A stretch of DNA of 64,000 bases from Clostridium zeae (GTDB lineage: Bacteria; Bacillota; Clostridia; Clostridiales; Clostridiaceae). The position numbers were made by a program, and so were the translations under genes. Positions 8,668 to 17,978 of this stretch are shown in pieces. Below the pieces are notes generated by a model. It worked only from the letters and a program-made list of their open reading frames with translations, searched no databases and was not told the DNA's origin. The stretch's first letter is position 1. Every line of letters begins with the position of its first letter. The stretch covers positions 1,987,542 to 2,051,541 of the forward strand of contig NZ_BMBA01000001.1 in the NCBI RefSeq assembly GCF_017312485.1. Reading direction: 5' to 3'.

Positions 8668-10368
8668 CTAAAAATCCCCCTTAATATCTATACTATCAAA
8701 TATCTCTTTTATTTTGTTTCTAGCATCGTTTATTTCTCCTAGATTTTGCTTTTCAAGAACTTCCTCAAATTCACTTATAAGCCTTCCGATTTCTTGTCTT
8801 ACTGAACCGAGATTTTCTTCAAAAAGTCTTTCTCCTCTAGTTATTATTAGTTTATTTTCATGATTTTCACGTGGGTGTATCTTTAAGCTAGCTAAGCTCT
8901 CCATTCTACTGGTCACTTCTTGTTTAGTCATATATCCAGGATTTTTTTCAATTACTACTGTTTTTTTCACTCCAGTAGATACTACAGTTATCTCAACTTC
9001 TAATATTCCATTGATATCGTAAGTATATCGTACATCAACAGCTTCCTCTCCACCTACTGCTGCTGGTACCACCACATTAAGTTCTCCAAGATATATATTA
9101 TCTTTTGAAAGACGAGATTCTCCCTGTAGTATCTCTACATTTATAAGCTTTTGATTATCATAAACTGTATATAATCTTTCAACTTTGCTTGCAGGTATTG
9201 TTGTATTTCTCTCTATTATTGGTAAAAAATGTCCACTTTCATATTGTCCATGAGATTTTCTCACTGACACCGTAGTTCCTAAGGTATAAGGACAAACATC
9301 TGTAAGTATAATTTCCTTAAATGCAGCATCTTTCCCCTTCAACGCAGCTTGTACTCCAGCACCTAAAGCTACTACCTCATCAGGATTTATATTTACATAA
9401 GCTAACTTACCAAATAACTTACTAACAAAGGTTCGTATGGTAGGAAGCTTTGTAGCTCCTCCTACCAACAGTATTGAATCAATATCGCTTACTTTGAGGT
9501 ATGCGTCACTAAGTGCTCTTTCAACAGGAGCTCTTAATCTATTTAAAAGATTCTTCACATTCTTTTCATAATCATCTAAAGATATATTGCAAGATAATAA
9601 CTCATCATCAATCTTAGATTCTAAATTTATAACTCTGCTTTCACCAAAAGCTCTTTTACCCACCTCAGCTTCTTTCTTTAAAAATGAGTAATCTTTTTCA
9701 CTTATTTCATCTCTTTTCTTATTATTGTGCCTTAAGAACATAGCAGCCAACACTTCTGTAAAATCTTCTCCACCTAGATAATTATCTCCAGCAACTGCTC
9801 TAACTTCCATTATATTATCAAACAACTCTAATATAGACACATCAAAAGTTCCTCCCCCTAGATCAAATACCAAAAACTTAGTATCAGATTTAGCATGATG
9901 AAGACCATAAGCTAGGGCTGCTGCAGTTGGTTCCGTTACAAGTCTTTCTACTCTAAGTCCCGCTAGCTCTCCAGCTCTTTGAGTAGCCTTTCTTTGACTA
10001 TCACTAAAATATGCTGGAACACTTACTACAGCTTCAGACACTGTTACCCCAAGAAATCTTTCAGCATCCTCTTTCAAAGCTTTTAATATTAAAGCAGATA
10101 ATTCTTCTGGCAGAAATTCCTTATCAGATAGCCTATAAATTTTTTTACTCCCCATATTTCTCTTAAATATAGACGCACTAGCCTCTGGATGAGCTAGCTG
10201 CCTTTCCTTAGCAATCTTGCCTATTAGAATTTCTCCATTATCATCCACGCTTACAACTGATGGAGTTAGGCTTTCTCCAAAAGAATTAGGAATAATTACA
10301 GGACCTTTCTCGGTCCAATAAGACACTAAACTATTTGTTGTACCTAAATCAATTCCTATATTAACCAT
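8668..10368 (-). CDS. hscC: Hsp70-family chaperone, HscC type
   Basis: A 566-residue DnaK relative. The phosphate-1 loop GIDLGTTNS is at residues 4-12, VFDLGGGTFDVSI is the second phosphate motif and LLVGGATKLP the adenosine motif. The substrate-binding beta domain is present and the helical lid is short, which fits the HscC length of about 560 better than DnaK (about 610). I chose ATG 10368, with GAGG 8 nt upstream; a TTG at 10404 would add 12 residues but has no RBS. The TPR/J-like gene follows directly. HscC proteins are specialised chaperones; the clients here are unknown. Confidence 0.88.
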   Translation of the reverse strand: MVNIGIDLGTTNSLVSYWTEKGPVIIPNSFGESLTPSVVSVDDNGEILIGKIAKERQLAHPEASASIFKRNMGSKKIYRLSDKEFLPEELSALILKALKEDAERFLGVTVSEAVVSVPAYFSDSQRKATQRAGELAGLRVERLVTEPTAAALAYGLHHAKSDTKFLVFDLGGGTFDVSILELFDNIMEVRAVAGDNYLGGEDFTEVLAAMFLRHNNKKRDEISEKDYSFLKKEAEVGKRAFGESRVINLESKIDDELLSCNISLDDYEKNVKNLLNRLRAPVERALSDAYLKVSDIDSILLVGGATKLPTIRTFVSKLFGKLAYVNINPDEVVALGAGVQAALKGKDAAFKEIILTDVCPYTLGTTVSVRKSHGQYESGHFLPIIERNTTIPASKVERLYTVYDNQKLINVEILQGESRLSKDNIYLGELNVVVPAAVGGEEAVDVRYTYDINGILEVEITVVSTGVKKTVVIEKNPGYMTKQEVTSRMESLASLKIHPRENHENKLIITRGERLFEENLGSVRQEIGRLISEFEEVLEKQNLGEINDARNKIKEIFDSIDIKGDF

Positions 10369-10560
10369 ATAACCTACCTCAATTAATTTATTGATATTAC
10401 TCAAAGTTTTATACTTTCATTACAGAGTTAAATACCTACTGGTAAATTTATCCTTATTATATTTATCTATATTTTATTATATTCGTCATATAATTCCAAT
10501 AGTTTATGTAGTATCATTTTAATAATTAAAATCACCTTAATGTCTATTAAAAGTAATCAT

Positions 10561-10590
10561 AAAAAAAGAAAGCCTTTAAAGACTTTCTCC
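10561..10590 (-). terminator. Intrinsic terminator of the molybdopterin oxidoreductase gene
   Basis: Minus strand GAAAGTC, loop TTTAAA, GGCTTTC then TTTTTTT, about 45 nt past the oxidoreductase stop. Confidence 0.8.
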
Positions 10591-10634
10591 TTTTGTTATA
10601 ACCTAAACTTTTTAACAGTAAATTATACTATACT

Positions 10635-12671
10635 TTATTTATTAAGTTTTTGAACTTCTACAAGACAGGTGTGATACGAAGCACCAAATCCCATATCAGT
10701 ATTCATATCTTCAATTAAGTGGTTAACAGATACCTTTGTTTTTTCTGATAAACCTTCAAAAATATTTACAGCTCCTGGTTTTATACCTTCAATGATTTTA
10801 GCTTTTACAAATACCTCTCCCCTGTGGTTATATACCTTTACCATATCTCCGCTATCTATATTTCTTACCTTAGCATCTTCTGAATTTATGTGAATAACTG
10901 GAGTAAATATATCGTTAAGTCTTTTGCTTTCAGTAAATTGAGAATTTATCCTTTCTAAAGCATGTGCAGTTATTAATTGAAGTGGATATTTCAAATAATT
11001 TTCTTTAGAAGAATACTTACTTTCAAATGGCTCTTCATATACTGGAAGCTGATTTACGCCCCAATCTTTAAAGATATCCTCTGAATAAAACTCAATCTTC
11101 CCACTTGCTGTTTTAAAATCCTTATTTCTAAAGGCAATTTCATCATAGTCTTCAGCAATATATGGCTTATTTTTCATTTCCTCAACGGTAACATTTAGTC
11201 TGCTATACTTTATAACATTACTTAATATCTCCACATCATCTTTTGGAAAGTACTTCATATCAAGTTTAAATTTTTCACCAAGTAGCCTGTATATTTCTCG
11301 ATCTTTTTTACACTGACCTGGAGAACTTACAGTTTTCTGCTTTAGTTGAATATAAGGATGACCGTATGCCGCTACTAAATCATCTTCTTCCAAAAACGAA
11401 GCAGCTGGAAGCACTAAATCTGCATACTTAGAAGTATCAGTTAAAAAACTATCAGTAACTACAATAAAATCTAATTTATCTAAAGTAGCCTTTAGCTTTC
11501 CTACATTTGGATTACTATTAAGTGGATTTGCTTTTTCCACCCACATGGCTTTAATTTTAGGAGCATCTATTTTTTCTATTTCACTAGCTAACCTTCCTTT
11601 TGGTATTCTCAGCCTTACTCTTGTTGGTTCCTCAGGAAGGTATGGCCACTTAAGCATGCCTCCTTGACTTTCCCCAGCATATATTCCACAGCCTTTTTCT
11701 CCAATGCTTCCAGTTATAGCAGGTAAAAGTGAAACAGCTCTTATAGTTTGTCCACCATTAGTATATCTTTGAAATCCATAACCTAAAATCATTGCATACT
11801 TAGGATTTTCTTTTATAAGTTCTACCAATTTATTTAAATGTTCTAAAGGAACCTCTGTTAACCTACATACCTCTTCTATGGTATATTCTTTTAAAAGCGC
11901 TTTATACTTTTCAAAACCTAAGGTATATTGTTCTATAAAATTATTATCTGTTATGTTATTTTCCACAAGAAGCTTTGCTATGCCAATTGCTAATAATCCA
12001 TCGGTGCCACCTCTTGGATATATATGAAGAGTACTTTTACTACTAGATTCATTTTTCCTTGGATCAATGGTAACAAGCTTTGATCCATTTCTCACTGCTT
12101 CGTTGATAAAACTCATCGCATGTATATTAGTATGAGCTGGATTACCTCCCCATACAATTATAAGCTTACTGTTTAAAAGATCTTGCAGGGAATTCTGTAT
12201 TCTCCATCCATAAGTATATTTCATTCCCTCTTCAGCAGCTGGGTCACATAAATCTCCTATGGTTCCTGTATATCCTCCGAACTGATGCCAAAAGCTATAG
12301 GCATATTTTCTCATAACACCAAAATTACCACTACCTTGATAATAAAGTACAGCTTCTGGACCGTCTTCTCTTCTGATTTTATCTAAATTTATATATATCA
12401 AATCTAAGGCTTCATCCCAAGATATCTTTTCATATATCCCTTCACCTCTAACACCAGTTCTTTTTAAAGGGTACAATAGTCTCTCTTCACTATTTACAAT
12501 TTCAGGATAAACTCTCCCCTTCGCACATATTTTTCCTCTTGTTATGGGGTTGTTATCATTTCCTTCTACCTTTATTACCTTATCATCCTTAACATAAACC
12601 TTTAATGGGCAGGTAGCAAAGCAATTTTTTGAACACACAGTATTAACAATCCTAATTCCATTTTGCCCCAT
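10635..12671 (-). CDS. Molybdopterin-dependent oxidoreductase (DMSO reductase superfamily)
   Basis: A 678-residue catalytic subunit. The N-terminus carries a 4Fe-4S site (CSKNCFATC at about 13-21, with a fourth Cys in GKICAKG near 49), followed by the molybdopterin-binding domains (ISWDEAL, WGGNPAHTN, HTNIHAM, ADLVLPAASFLE) and a C-terminal MopB-binding barrel. IGDLCDPAAEEG near residue 140 puts a Cys where family members ligate the metal. No Tat signal is seen, so it is probably cytoplasmic. No electron-transfer or membrane-anchor subunit is adjacent. The family is clear; the substrate is not predictable from the sequence. It stands alone as a single-gene transcript. Confidence 0.85.
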   Translation of the reverse strand: MGQNGIRIVNTVCSKNCFATCPLKVYVKDDKVIKVEGNDNNPITRGKICAKGRVYPEIVNSEERLLYPLKRTGVRGEGIYEKISWDEALDLIYINLDKIRREDGPEAVLYYQGSGNFGVMRKYAYSFWHQFGGYTGTIGDLCDPAAEEGMKYTYGWRIQNSLQDLLNSKLIIVWGGNPAHTNIHAMSFINEAVRNGSKLVTIDPRKNESSSKSTLHIYPRGGTDGLLAIGIAKLLVENNITDNNFIEQYTLGFEKYKALLKEYTIEEVCRLTEVPLEHLNKLVELIKENPKYAMILGYGFQRYTNGGQTIRAVSLLPAITGSIGEKGCGIYAGESQGGMLKWPYLPEEPTRVRLRIPKGRLASEIEKIDAPKIKAMWVEKANPLNSNPNVGKLKATLDKLDFIVVTDSFLTDTSKYADLVLPAASFLEEDDLVAAYGHPYIQLKQKTVSSPGQCKKDREIYRLLGEKFKLDMKYFPKDDVEILSNVIKYSRLNVTVEEMKNKPYIAEDYDEIAFRNKDFKTASGKIEFYSEDIFKDWGVNQLPVYEEPFESKYSSKENYLKYPLQLITAHALERINSQFTESKRLNDIFTPVIHINSEDAKVRNIDSGDMVKVYNHRGEVFVKAKIIEGIKPGAVNIFEGLSEKTKVSVNHLIEDMNTDMGFGASYHTCLVEVQKLNK

Positions 12672-13103
12672 ATATTAAATTATCCTTTCTATAATAAAAT
12701 ATAATTTTTCACAGATTTATCTAGAGTATCTTTAAAATATATTTAAAGTATACCATAGATGACTGTTCATTCTATTATTTAATATTACACTCTTTGTGTT
12801 TAAGACCTACATTTAAACCACTATTTTTTTATTGTTAAAATATAATTATTTTTATATTTTAAGAATACAATTATTGTTTTTCAGCATATTATAAATATAC
12901 CCTCTAGGGGTTCCTTTTTATACCATTGAATATTGCATTTTTATTGACTATAATAACATTAAATTATTATTAACCCTTACTAATTCTTAAATATAAGTTA
13001 TAGTTGCATATATCTTTAAAAATTATTATACTTCAAACACTTAATGCAGCCATAATCATAACTTTAAAAAATTAGTATTAAAGGGTTTTAGGAGGAAAAT
13101 TGT
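12672..13103. other. AT-rich intergenic region between divergent genes
   Basis: 432 bp separating the divergent molybdo-oxidoreductase and DsbA-like genes. It must hold both promoters. The only notable symmetry is CCCTCTAGGGG near 12900. I see no RNA gene or open frame of note. Confidence 0.4.
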
Positions 13104-13829
13104 ATGAAAATAGAAATATGGTCCGATTTTGTATGTCCTTTTTGCTATATCGGAAAAAGAAGACTAGAAATGGCATTGGATAAATTTGAATATAAAGATG
13201 AAGTAGAAATTGCTTTTAGAAGCTTTGAGCTAGATCCTTCTGCAGAAAAAAAATATGATTCTAATATTCATGAACTTATCGCAAAAAAATATGGAATACC
13301 TGTTGCACAAGCAAAAGCTTCTAATGATCAATTAGTAGAACAAGCTAAGACTCTTGGTCTAGAATATAACTTCGATACATTAATTCCAACAAATACTTTT
13401 GATGCACATAGATTATCTCATTATGGTAAAGCTGAAGGTAAAATGAATGAATTATCTGAGAGAATCCTTAAAGCATACTTTACAGATTCTTTGGATTTAT
13501 CTGATCACACAGTATTATCTAAACTAGCAGGTGAAGTTGGTCTAGATAGCAAAAAAGCCTTAGAGATATTATCTACTGATCAATATGCCTTAGAGGTTAG
13601 AAAAGATGAAGAAAGAGCTTCAGCTTTAAGAATAAGTGGCGTTCCATTCTTTGTTTTTAATAATAAATATGCTGTATCTGGAGCTCAGTCACCAGACTTA
13701 TTCTTAGATGTATTAAATAAGGTGAGAAATGAAGAGCTTTCATCTCCAGTTATTGAATTTCTTACAAACAAATTAGATAAAGATGATACTGAATCTAATA
13801 CTTGTTCTGATGGTAAATGTGAAATTTAA
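13104..13829 (+). CDS. DsbA-family oxidoreductase, FrnE-like
   Basis: A 241-residue thioredoxin-fold protein. It opens with KIEIWSDFVCPFCYIGKRRLE, which contains the CPFC redox motif at about residues 11-14 and has no signal peptide, so it acts in the cytosol. The helical insertion (residues ~65-180) and the cis-Pro loop SGVPFFVF near 190 fit the FrnE/2-hydroxychromene isomerase branch of DsbA proteins. A C-terminal Cys pair (CSDGKCEI) is an extra possible metal or redox site. RBS GGAGG at 13091, and its own terminator follows, so it is monocistronic. Confidence 0.88.
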   Translation: MKIEIWSDFVCPFCYIGKRRLEMALDKFEYKDEVEIAFRSFELDPSAEKKYDSNIHELIAKKYGIPVAQAKASNDQLVEQAKTLGLEYNFDTLIPTNTFDAHRLSHYGKAEGKMNELSERILKAYFTDSLDLSDHTVLSKLAGEVGLDSKKALEILSTDQYALEVRKDEERASALRISGVPFFVFNNKYAVSGAQSPDLFLDVLNKVRNEELSSPVIEFLTNKLDKDDTESNTCSDGKCEI

Positions 13830-13839
13830 TTTAAAATGC

Positions 13840-13870
13840 AAAAGGATTCCACTTCTGTGGTATCCTTTTT
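13840..13870 (+). terminator. Intrinsic terminator of the DsbA-family gene
   Basis: AAAAGGATTCCAC, loop TTCT, GTGGTATCCTTTTT. The stem is followed by a T run, 11 nt after the stop codon. Confidence 0.85.
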
Positions 13871-14076
13871 ACTTTGTCAAAAAACCTCTGTTTGACATTA
13901 GTAAATATATTCTATTTCAATCCTCATAAAACCGCTGGAATTCTCATAATTTAATTAATATTTTCTCAGCTTTGGTAGCATTATAAATGATTTAGTAAAA
14001 ATAATACCAGTATATTCGAATTTTAGACTGGATAAGATACTTTCGTAGCAAAAAAAATTAAGAGGAGTGATTTGTG

Positions 14077-14676
14077 ATGGATGAGAAAAGCAAAAAAGTA
14101 GTAGAAAAATTTATAGATTCTAAGAAAAATGATGCTGAAATTGGTGCTGAAATCACTGGTTTAAGAGATCAATTAAGTGCTATGGAAGGTACATTAAACC
14201 AACTAAAGCAAAGTTCAATGAGCACTTCCTTAAGTTCACAAGGTTCACAAGCTCAAGGTGTTCAGGGAAATAGAGTTATGACAGATTTACAACAACAAAT
14301 TACAAATTTTAAACAACAAACTCAACAACAACAACAGCAAACTCAACAACAGCTACAATCATCAATAACAAATGCTATGAATGATTTAAGTAAGGCTAGT
14401 CAGTTCCTTCAATCAAATCAAACTCTTGCACAAATGAGTCAACTTATAGAGCAAACTCAGCAACAATTAAATCAAATGAGTCAAAGCTCTGGTACACAGC
14501 AAAATAGCCAGATGGGAAGTCAAAGTTCAAGTGCTAGTCAAAACAATCAGTATGTTAGCCAAAGTTCACAAGGAAGTTCAAATGTTGGATCTAACTTAAG
14601 TTCATCTAGTCCATATACTGGATCAAGAACTGAATATGATTATAGTCCTGATAGTAGTCATATAAGAACATTTTAA
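14077..14676 (+). CDS. Gln/Ser-rich low-complexity protein of unknown function
   Basis: About 199 residues. An N-terminal charged helix (DEKSKKVVEKFIDSKKND...) leads into a heptad-like segment, then a Gln tract (QQQQQTQQQLQ near 85-95) and a Ser/Gln/Asn-rich, probably disordered tail. There is no signal peptide or TM segment, and I do not recognise a family. A GTG at 14074 is an alternative start; GAGGAG at 14062 suits either. A strong terminator follows, so it is a single-gene unit. Such composition is common among clostridial surface or spore-associated proteins, but nothing here proves that. Confidence 0.65.
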   Translation: MDEKSKKVVEKFIDSKKNDAEIGAEITGLRDQLSAMEGTLNQLKQSSMSTSLSSQGSQAQGVQGNRVMTDLQQQITNFKQQTQQQQQQTQQQLQSSITNAMNDLSKASQFLQSNQTLAQMSQLIEQTQQQLNQMSQSSGTQQNSQMGSQSSSASQNNQYVSQSSQGSSNVGSNLSSSSPYTGSRTEYDYSPDSSHIRTF

Positions 14677-14740
14677 TAGGCTTATATTGTTACTTTTCTT
14701 TATAAGTAGTTTTATGTGACTTAGTAAATAATATTTAATC

Positions 14741-14772
14741 AGTCGCGTTTATGTTATAAACGCGACTTTTTT
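14741..14772 (+). terminator. Strong intrinsic terminator
   Basis: AGTCGCGTTTAT, loop GTT, ATAAACGCGACT then TTTTTT. A perfect 12-bp stem ending the Gln/Ser-rich gene. Confidence 0.93.
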
Positions 14773-14918
14773 AAGTAATGAATCAATATATACATTTAAT
14801 TATAAACTCATATATTACCTTTTCTATTGTTAAATATTATATAATGTTTAAAATTTCTTTTGCACTTTTAAACTTTTTACATATATTGAATTGAGTAATT
14901 TTTTTGGGAGGTAAAAAT

Positions 14919-15818
14919 TTGATTCTTTACTACCCATATATGGGACATAAAATCCAATGCAAAAGAGTTCCAATAACCTTTCCAGCTCAACATCAAGCTG
15001 TACAACCTGGACTTGAATATCTCATGTATCCTAGGCCAATATTTGATAATCCAGATTACGAAGGAAGTGGAAAGCTAAAAAACAAAGTAGCTATTATTAC
15101 AGGTGGAGATAGCGGTATAGGAAGAGCTGTATCCTTAGCCTTTGCAAAAGAGGGAGCAGATATAGTTATTGTATACTTAAATGAACATACAGATGCTAAC
15201 GAAACAAAAACACTTATTGAATCAAAAGGAAGCAAGTGTATTTTAATTGCTGGTGATTTAAGAGATGAAGACTTTTCTAAAAAAATTGTAGATATTACTA
15301 TTAGTAAGTTAGGTAAAATAGATATATTAGTCAATAATGCTGGAGTACAATTTCCTCAAAATAGCATTGAAGACATAAGTGCAAAACAACTTGATGATAC
15401 TTTTCGTACAAATATTTATCCTATGTTTTATTTAACAAAAGCTGCTCTTCCTTATCTAAGCAGTGGAAGCTCAATCATAAACACTACTTCAGCAGTTGCT
15501 TATAAAGGATCAAAACTACTTATAGATTACTCAAGTACAAAAGGAGCTATTGTGAGCTTTACTCGTTCTTTATCGCTTTCGCTTGCCGAAAAATGTATTC
15601 GTGTAAATGCAGTTGCTCCTGGTCCAGTTTGGACTCCCCTTCAACCGGCAAGCTACCCTGCAGAATATATGACATCTCTTGGCTTAGATACAGAAATGAA
15701 AAGAGCTGGTCAACCAGTAGAACTAGCACCCACTTATGTTTACCTTGCTTCAGATGACTCTACTTTTGTTACTGGCGAGATACTTCATGTAAATGGTGGA
15801 AACTACATCAGCTCTTAA
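14919..15818 (+). CDS. Short-chain dehydrogenase/reductase (general-stress-protein-39 type)
   Basis: A 299-residue NAD(P)-dependent oxidoreductase with a Rossmann fold. IITGGDSGIGRA near residue 58 is the cofactor loop, NNAG the second motif, and Ser/YSSTKGA (Y..xK near 200) form the catalytic set. The N-terminal extension of about 45 residues (PITFPAQHQ, PGLEYLMYPRP) is characteristic of the Bacillus YhdF/YhxC/GSP39 group rather than FabG. The start is a TTG at 14919, 7 nt after GGGAGG. It is monocistronic, ending at a bidirectional terminator. The substrate is unknown; relatives are stress-associated. Confidence 0.9.
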   Translation: MILYYPYMGHKIQCKRVPITFPAQHQAVQPGLEYLMYPRPIFDNPDYEGSGKLKNKVAIITGGDSGIGRAVSLAFAKEGADIVIVYLNEHTDANETKTLIESKGSKCILIAGDLRDEDFSKKIVDITISKLGKIDILVNNAGVQFPQNSIEDISAKQLDDTFRTNIYPMFYLTKAALPYLSSGSSIINTTSAVAYKGSKLLIDYSSTKGAIVSFTRSLSLSLAEKCIRVNAVAPGPVWTPLQPASYPAEYMTSLGLDTEMKRAGQPVELAPTYVYLASDDSTFVTGEILHVNGGNYISS

Positions 15819-15885
15819 AAAACATTCTTTATATATCTAAACTAAGATACTATTAAAAATTATTATATCCTCCTACTTTTATAAA

Positions 15886-15925
15886 AAAGCACAACTAAAT
15901 GGTTTTAACCACTTAGTTGTGCTTT
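15886..15925. terminator. Bidirectional terminator between convergent genes
   Basis: AAAAGCACAACTAA and TTAGTTGTGCTTT form the stem. A-rich sequence on one side and T-rich on the other serve the SDR gene (+) and the NlpC/P60 gene (-). Confidence 0.8.
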
Positions 15926-15958
15926 AAAGATATTACAAATACTATATTTAAGAGTATT

Positions 15959-16014
15959 GTTAAAATTAAGTGGTTATAAAGGAGATGCTATATGAGCTAG
16001 CTATTAGAATTTAA
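15959..16014 (+). repeat. Structured foldback element, copy C (5' fragment)
   Basis: GTTAAAATTAAGTGGTTATAAAGGAGATGC and the following ATGAGC..GCTATTAGAATTTAA match the left ~55 nt of the family. The rest is missing: the match stops at the last codons of the NlpC/P60 gene, which suggests a truncation or an imprecise deletion at that point. Confidence 0.7.
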
Positions 16015-16883
16015 TTCATTATTCTTCGTCCTGCATAAAAGCTCCAAATACCTTCTACTCTTATATTCGCTCCAGTGTATGGTGCATGTATCATTTGATT
16101 ATCTCCAACATATATTCCTACATGTCCTGGGCCAGTAAAAACTAAATCCCCAACTTTAAGATTATCTCTAGAAACTGCTATTCCTGAATTTATTTGATTA
16201 TGGGTTGTCCTCCCAATGCTTGTCCCAAAATTATTATAAACATATTGAGTAAATCCAGAACAGTCAAATCCTTTTGGAGTTGTTCCTCCCCAAACATACG
16301 GTGTTCCCATAAAGTTTTTAGCATATGCTACAACTTTATCACCCTTGCTCGTATTATCTACAACAAGTGGAAGCTCAACATTCTTAATTTCAATAGTTTT
16401 ATTAAAATCCTCTTCTAATCTCCAATGATTAGATTGGTTTTGTGGATCGTTCCAAGTGACTACCTTATTATCACTACTTAGATGAAGCTGACCGCCTGTC
16501 CTAACATTTGTTATAACATAATAGCCATTACCAGCGTCAGTTATACTCCACATATTTGACTTATTTTCACCATCATTATAAGCTACTAACTTATTATTAG
16601 CATCCATATGTAATTGAAGATTTGTTCTAACATTTACTATATTATAATACTCTCCTAAAGGTCTTAACACCCATTGATTTGATGTATTCTTTGGATCATT
16701 CCATGCCCCTATCCCATTGTTAGCATCCATATGTAGCTGAAGTCCTGTTCTTTCATTTACTATCAATGCTTTTTCAGGAAGCGTTATTGCAAAGGCAGTT
16801 TTCATATTGCTTACACTACTTATATAACAGACTACACTAAAGGCAAACAAGGATGTAATCAGTTTTTTACGTAATTCCATCAT
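16011..16883 (-). CDS. Secreted NlpC/P60 peptidoglycan endopeptidase with beta-trefoil repeats
   Basis: A 290-residue exported protein with an N-terminal signal peptide (about 1-32, ending near TAFA). Residues ~35-165 contain three repeats of the form VN.RTGLQLHMD..N....W.D....NQW, a ricin/RICIN-like beta-trefoil probably binding cell-wall glycan. The C-terminal NlpC/P60 domain has catalytic Cys in FDCSGF, His in GPGHVGIYVG and a third polar residue near HAPY. It would cleave stem-peptide bonds in peptidoglycan. Tandem ATGs at 16883 and 16880 follow GGAG; the second has better spacing. A terminator hairpin of the RNA-like repeat lies 17 nt upstream. Confidence 0.88.
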   Translation of the reverse strand: MMELRKKLITSLFAFSVVCYISSVSNMKTAFAITLPEKALIVNERTGLQLHMDANNGIGAWNDPKNTSNQWVLRPLGEYYNIVNVRTNLQLHMDANNKLVAYNDGENKSNMWSITDAGNGYYVITNVRTGGQLHLSSDNKVVTWNDPQNQSNHWRLEEDFNKTIEIKNVELPLVVDNTSKGDKVVAYAKNFMGTPYVWGGTTPKGFDCSGFTQYVYNNFGTSIGRTTHNQINSGIAVSRDNLKVGDLVFTGPGHVGIYVGDNQMIHAPYTGANIRVEGIWSFYAGRRIMN

Positions 16884-16899
16884 ATCTACTCCTTTTCTA

Positions 16900-16990
16900 T
16901 AAAAAAATAGCTGAAGCGACTTTCTTCAGTGTTTTTTTGCGCATCTGCCTTTTCTTAAGCGTATGTGAAGAATCTTACAGGCGACATATT
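16900..16990 (-). ncRNA. Candidate small RNA or leader with terminator, copy 1
   Basis: The minus-strand segment TCGCCTGTAAGATTCTTCAC, CATACG, AGAAAAGGCAGATGCG, then AAAAAAA and a terminator CTGAAG/CTTCAG followed by TTTTTTT, is matched closely by 19095-19182. GCCT can pair with AGGC and TTCTT with AAGAA. Here it ends 17 nt before the NlpC/P60 start, as a transcription attenuator would. I could not match it to a riboswitch class I know. Confidence 0.5.
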
Positions 16991-17380
16991 CTTATTTTTT
17001 TATTCTTTAACTTATACTATGTCTTAAGTCTGTTCGCATAATTATCCACAGATATAGTTGAGATATAATTTCCTAAAGAATAAAATAATTACTTCCTAGC
17101 AAATAAATAACTTTTCACATGCTATCGATTACAAATATTTAAATTATATATTACTAGGGGGAATGTATCTGTCTTACGCTCAACCATATCTTAATATAAT
17201 AGTGGACAAATTAAAACCCTTTGTTACTGCCACTGCTACCAATATATTCTTAAATGGATTTTTTCCATAGATAAAAATAATCATACATTGCTTTATAAAC
17301 ACACCATAATTTGTAAATTTATTGTATAATAAATTCATGTTTATATTACTTAACTACACTTATAAAGGTAGGATAATAAA
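16991..17380. other. Intergenic region between divergent genes
   Basis: 390 bp of AT-rich sequence between the leader of the NlpC/P60 gene and the membrane protein gene at 17381. I see no gene, repeat or terminator in it; promoters for both sides are expected here. Confidence 0.35.
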
Positions 17381-17893
17381 ATGAAGAAACCCTTAATTAT
17401 TTCTTTTATAGCTATAATCCTTCTTATACCATTTACAATCGCGTTTTTTTACATCTGGTTCGCTATAGGAATGATTTCAGCTAGTAGTGCCCACTCTATA
17501 AAATTACCTTGGGTTAATCAATATAAGACTTGTATAAACTCTAAATTTCCTGTGATTAAAGACATAACCATTTACGAAAGGCAAGGCAGAGTACGATTTG
17601 ATTTCAAGGTACCCTCTGACATGACTCTAGACCAATGCAAGGATGTAGCAAAAGAAACAAAAGATTTTATAACAAATACAAATGGCATGAAAAATCTACT
17701 TAATGACCAATCTATGGAGCAAAATAATATTTGCCTAACCTTTAATTTAAAGAAAACCACTTATGTTTTTGAATGTCCTCATTCTGTACAAACCAAAGAT
17801 CCTACAGACAATCCAAATGAATATGAAGAGAATAACTATAAAATATGGTATTTACAGGTTAAGGATGAACCAGAAATTAAGCTTGAATTTTAA
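17381..17893 (+). CDS. Membrane-anchored protein of unknown function
   Basis: A 170-residue protein. Residues 5-37 form one long hydrophobic segment (IISFIAIILLIPFTIAFFY...), a membrane anchor or uncleaved signal. The remainder is extracytoplasmic with four Cys (about 49, 85, 120, 133 by my count), possibly disulfide-bonded. I do not recognise a family. GGTAGG precedes ATG 17381. An alpha/beta hydrolase gene follows 85 nt later in the same orientation and may be co-transcribed. Confidence 0.65.
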   Translation: MKKPLIISFIAIILLIPFTIAFFYIWFAIGMISASSAHSIKLPWVNQYKTCINSKFPVIKDITIYERQGRVRFDFKVPSDMTLDQCKDVAKETKDFITNTNGMKNLLNDQSMEQNNICLTFNLKKTTYVFECPHSVQTKDPTDNPNEYEENNYKIWYLQVKDEPEIKLEF

Positions 17894-17978
17894 AATCAAA
17901 TCCGGACAAATATTAATTCACAAATCTATCACACTCTGAATACCCTATCAATAAGAGTATTTCTAGCGGAGGCTATAA

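Noticed and set aside
12895..12915. CCCTCTAGGGG palindrome upstream of the divergent oxidoreductase/DsbA genes
   Set aside because: Short and imperfect; no second copy near either promoter, so I do not call it an operator.
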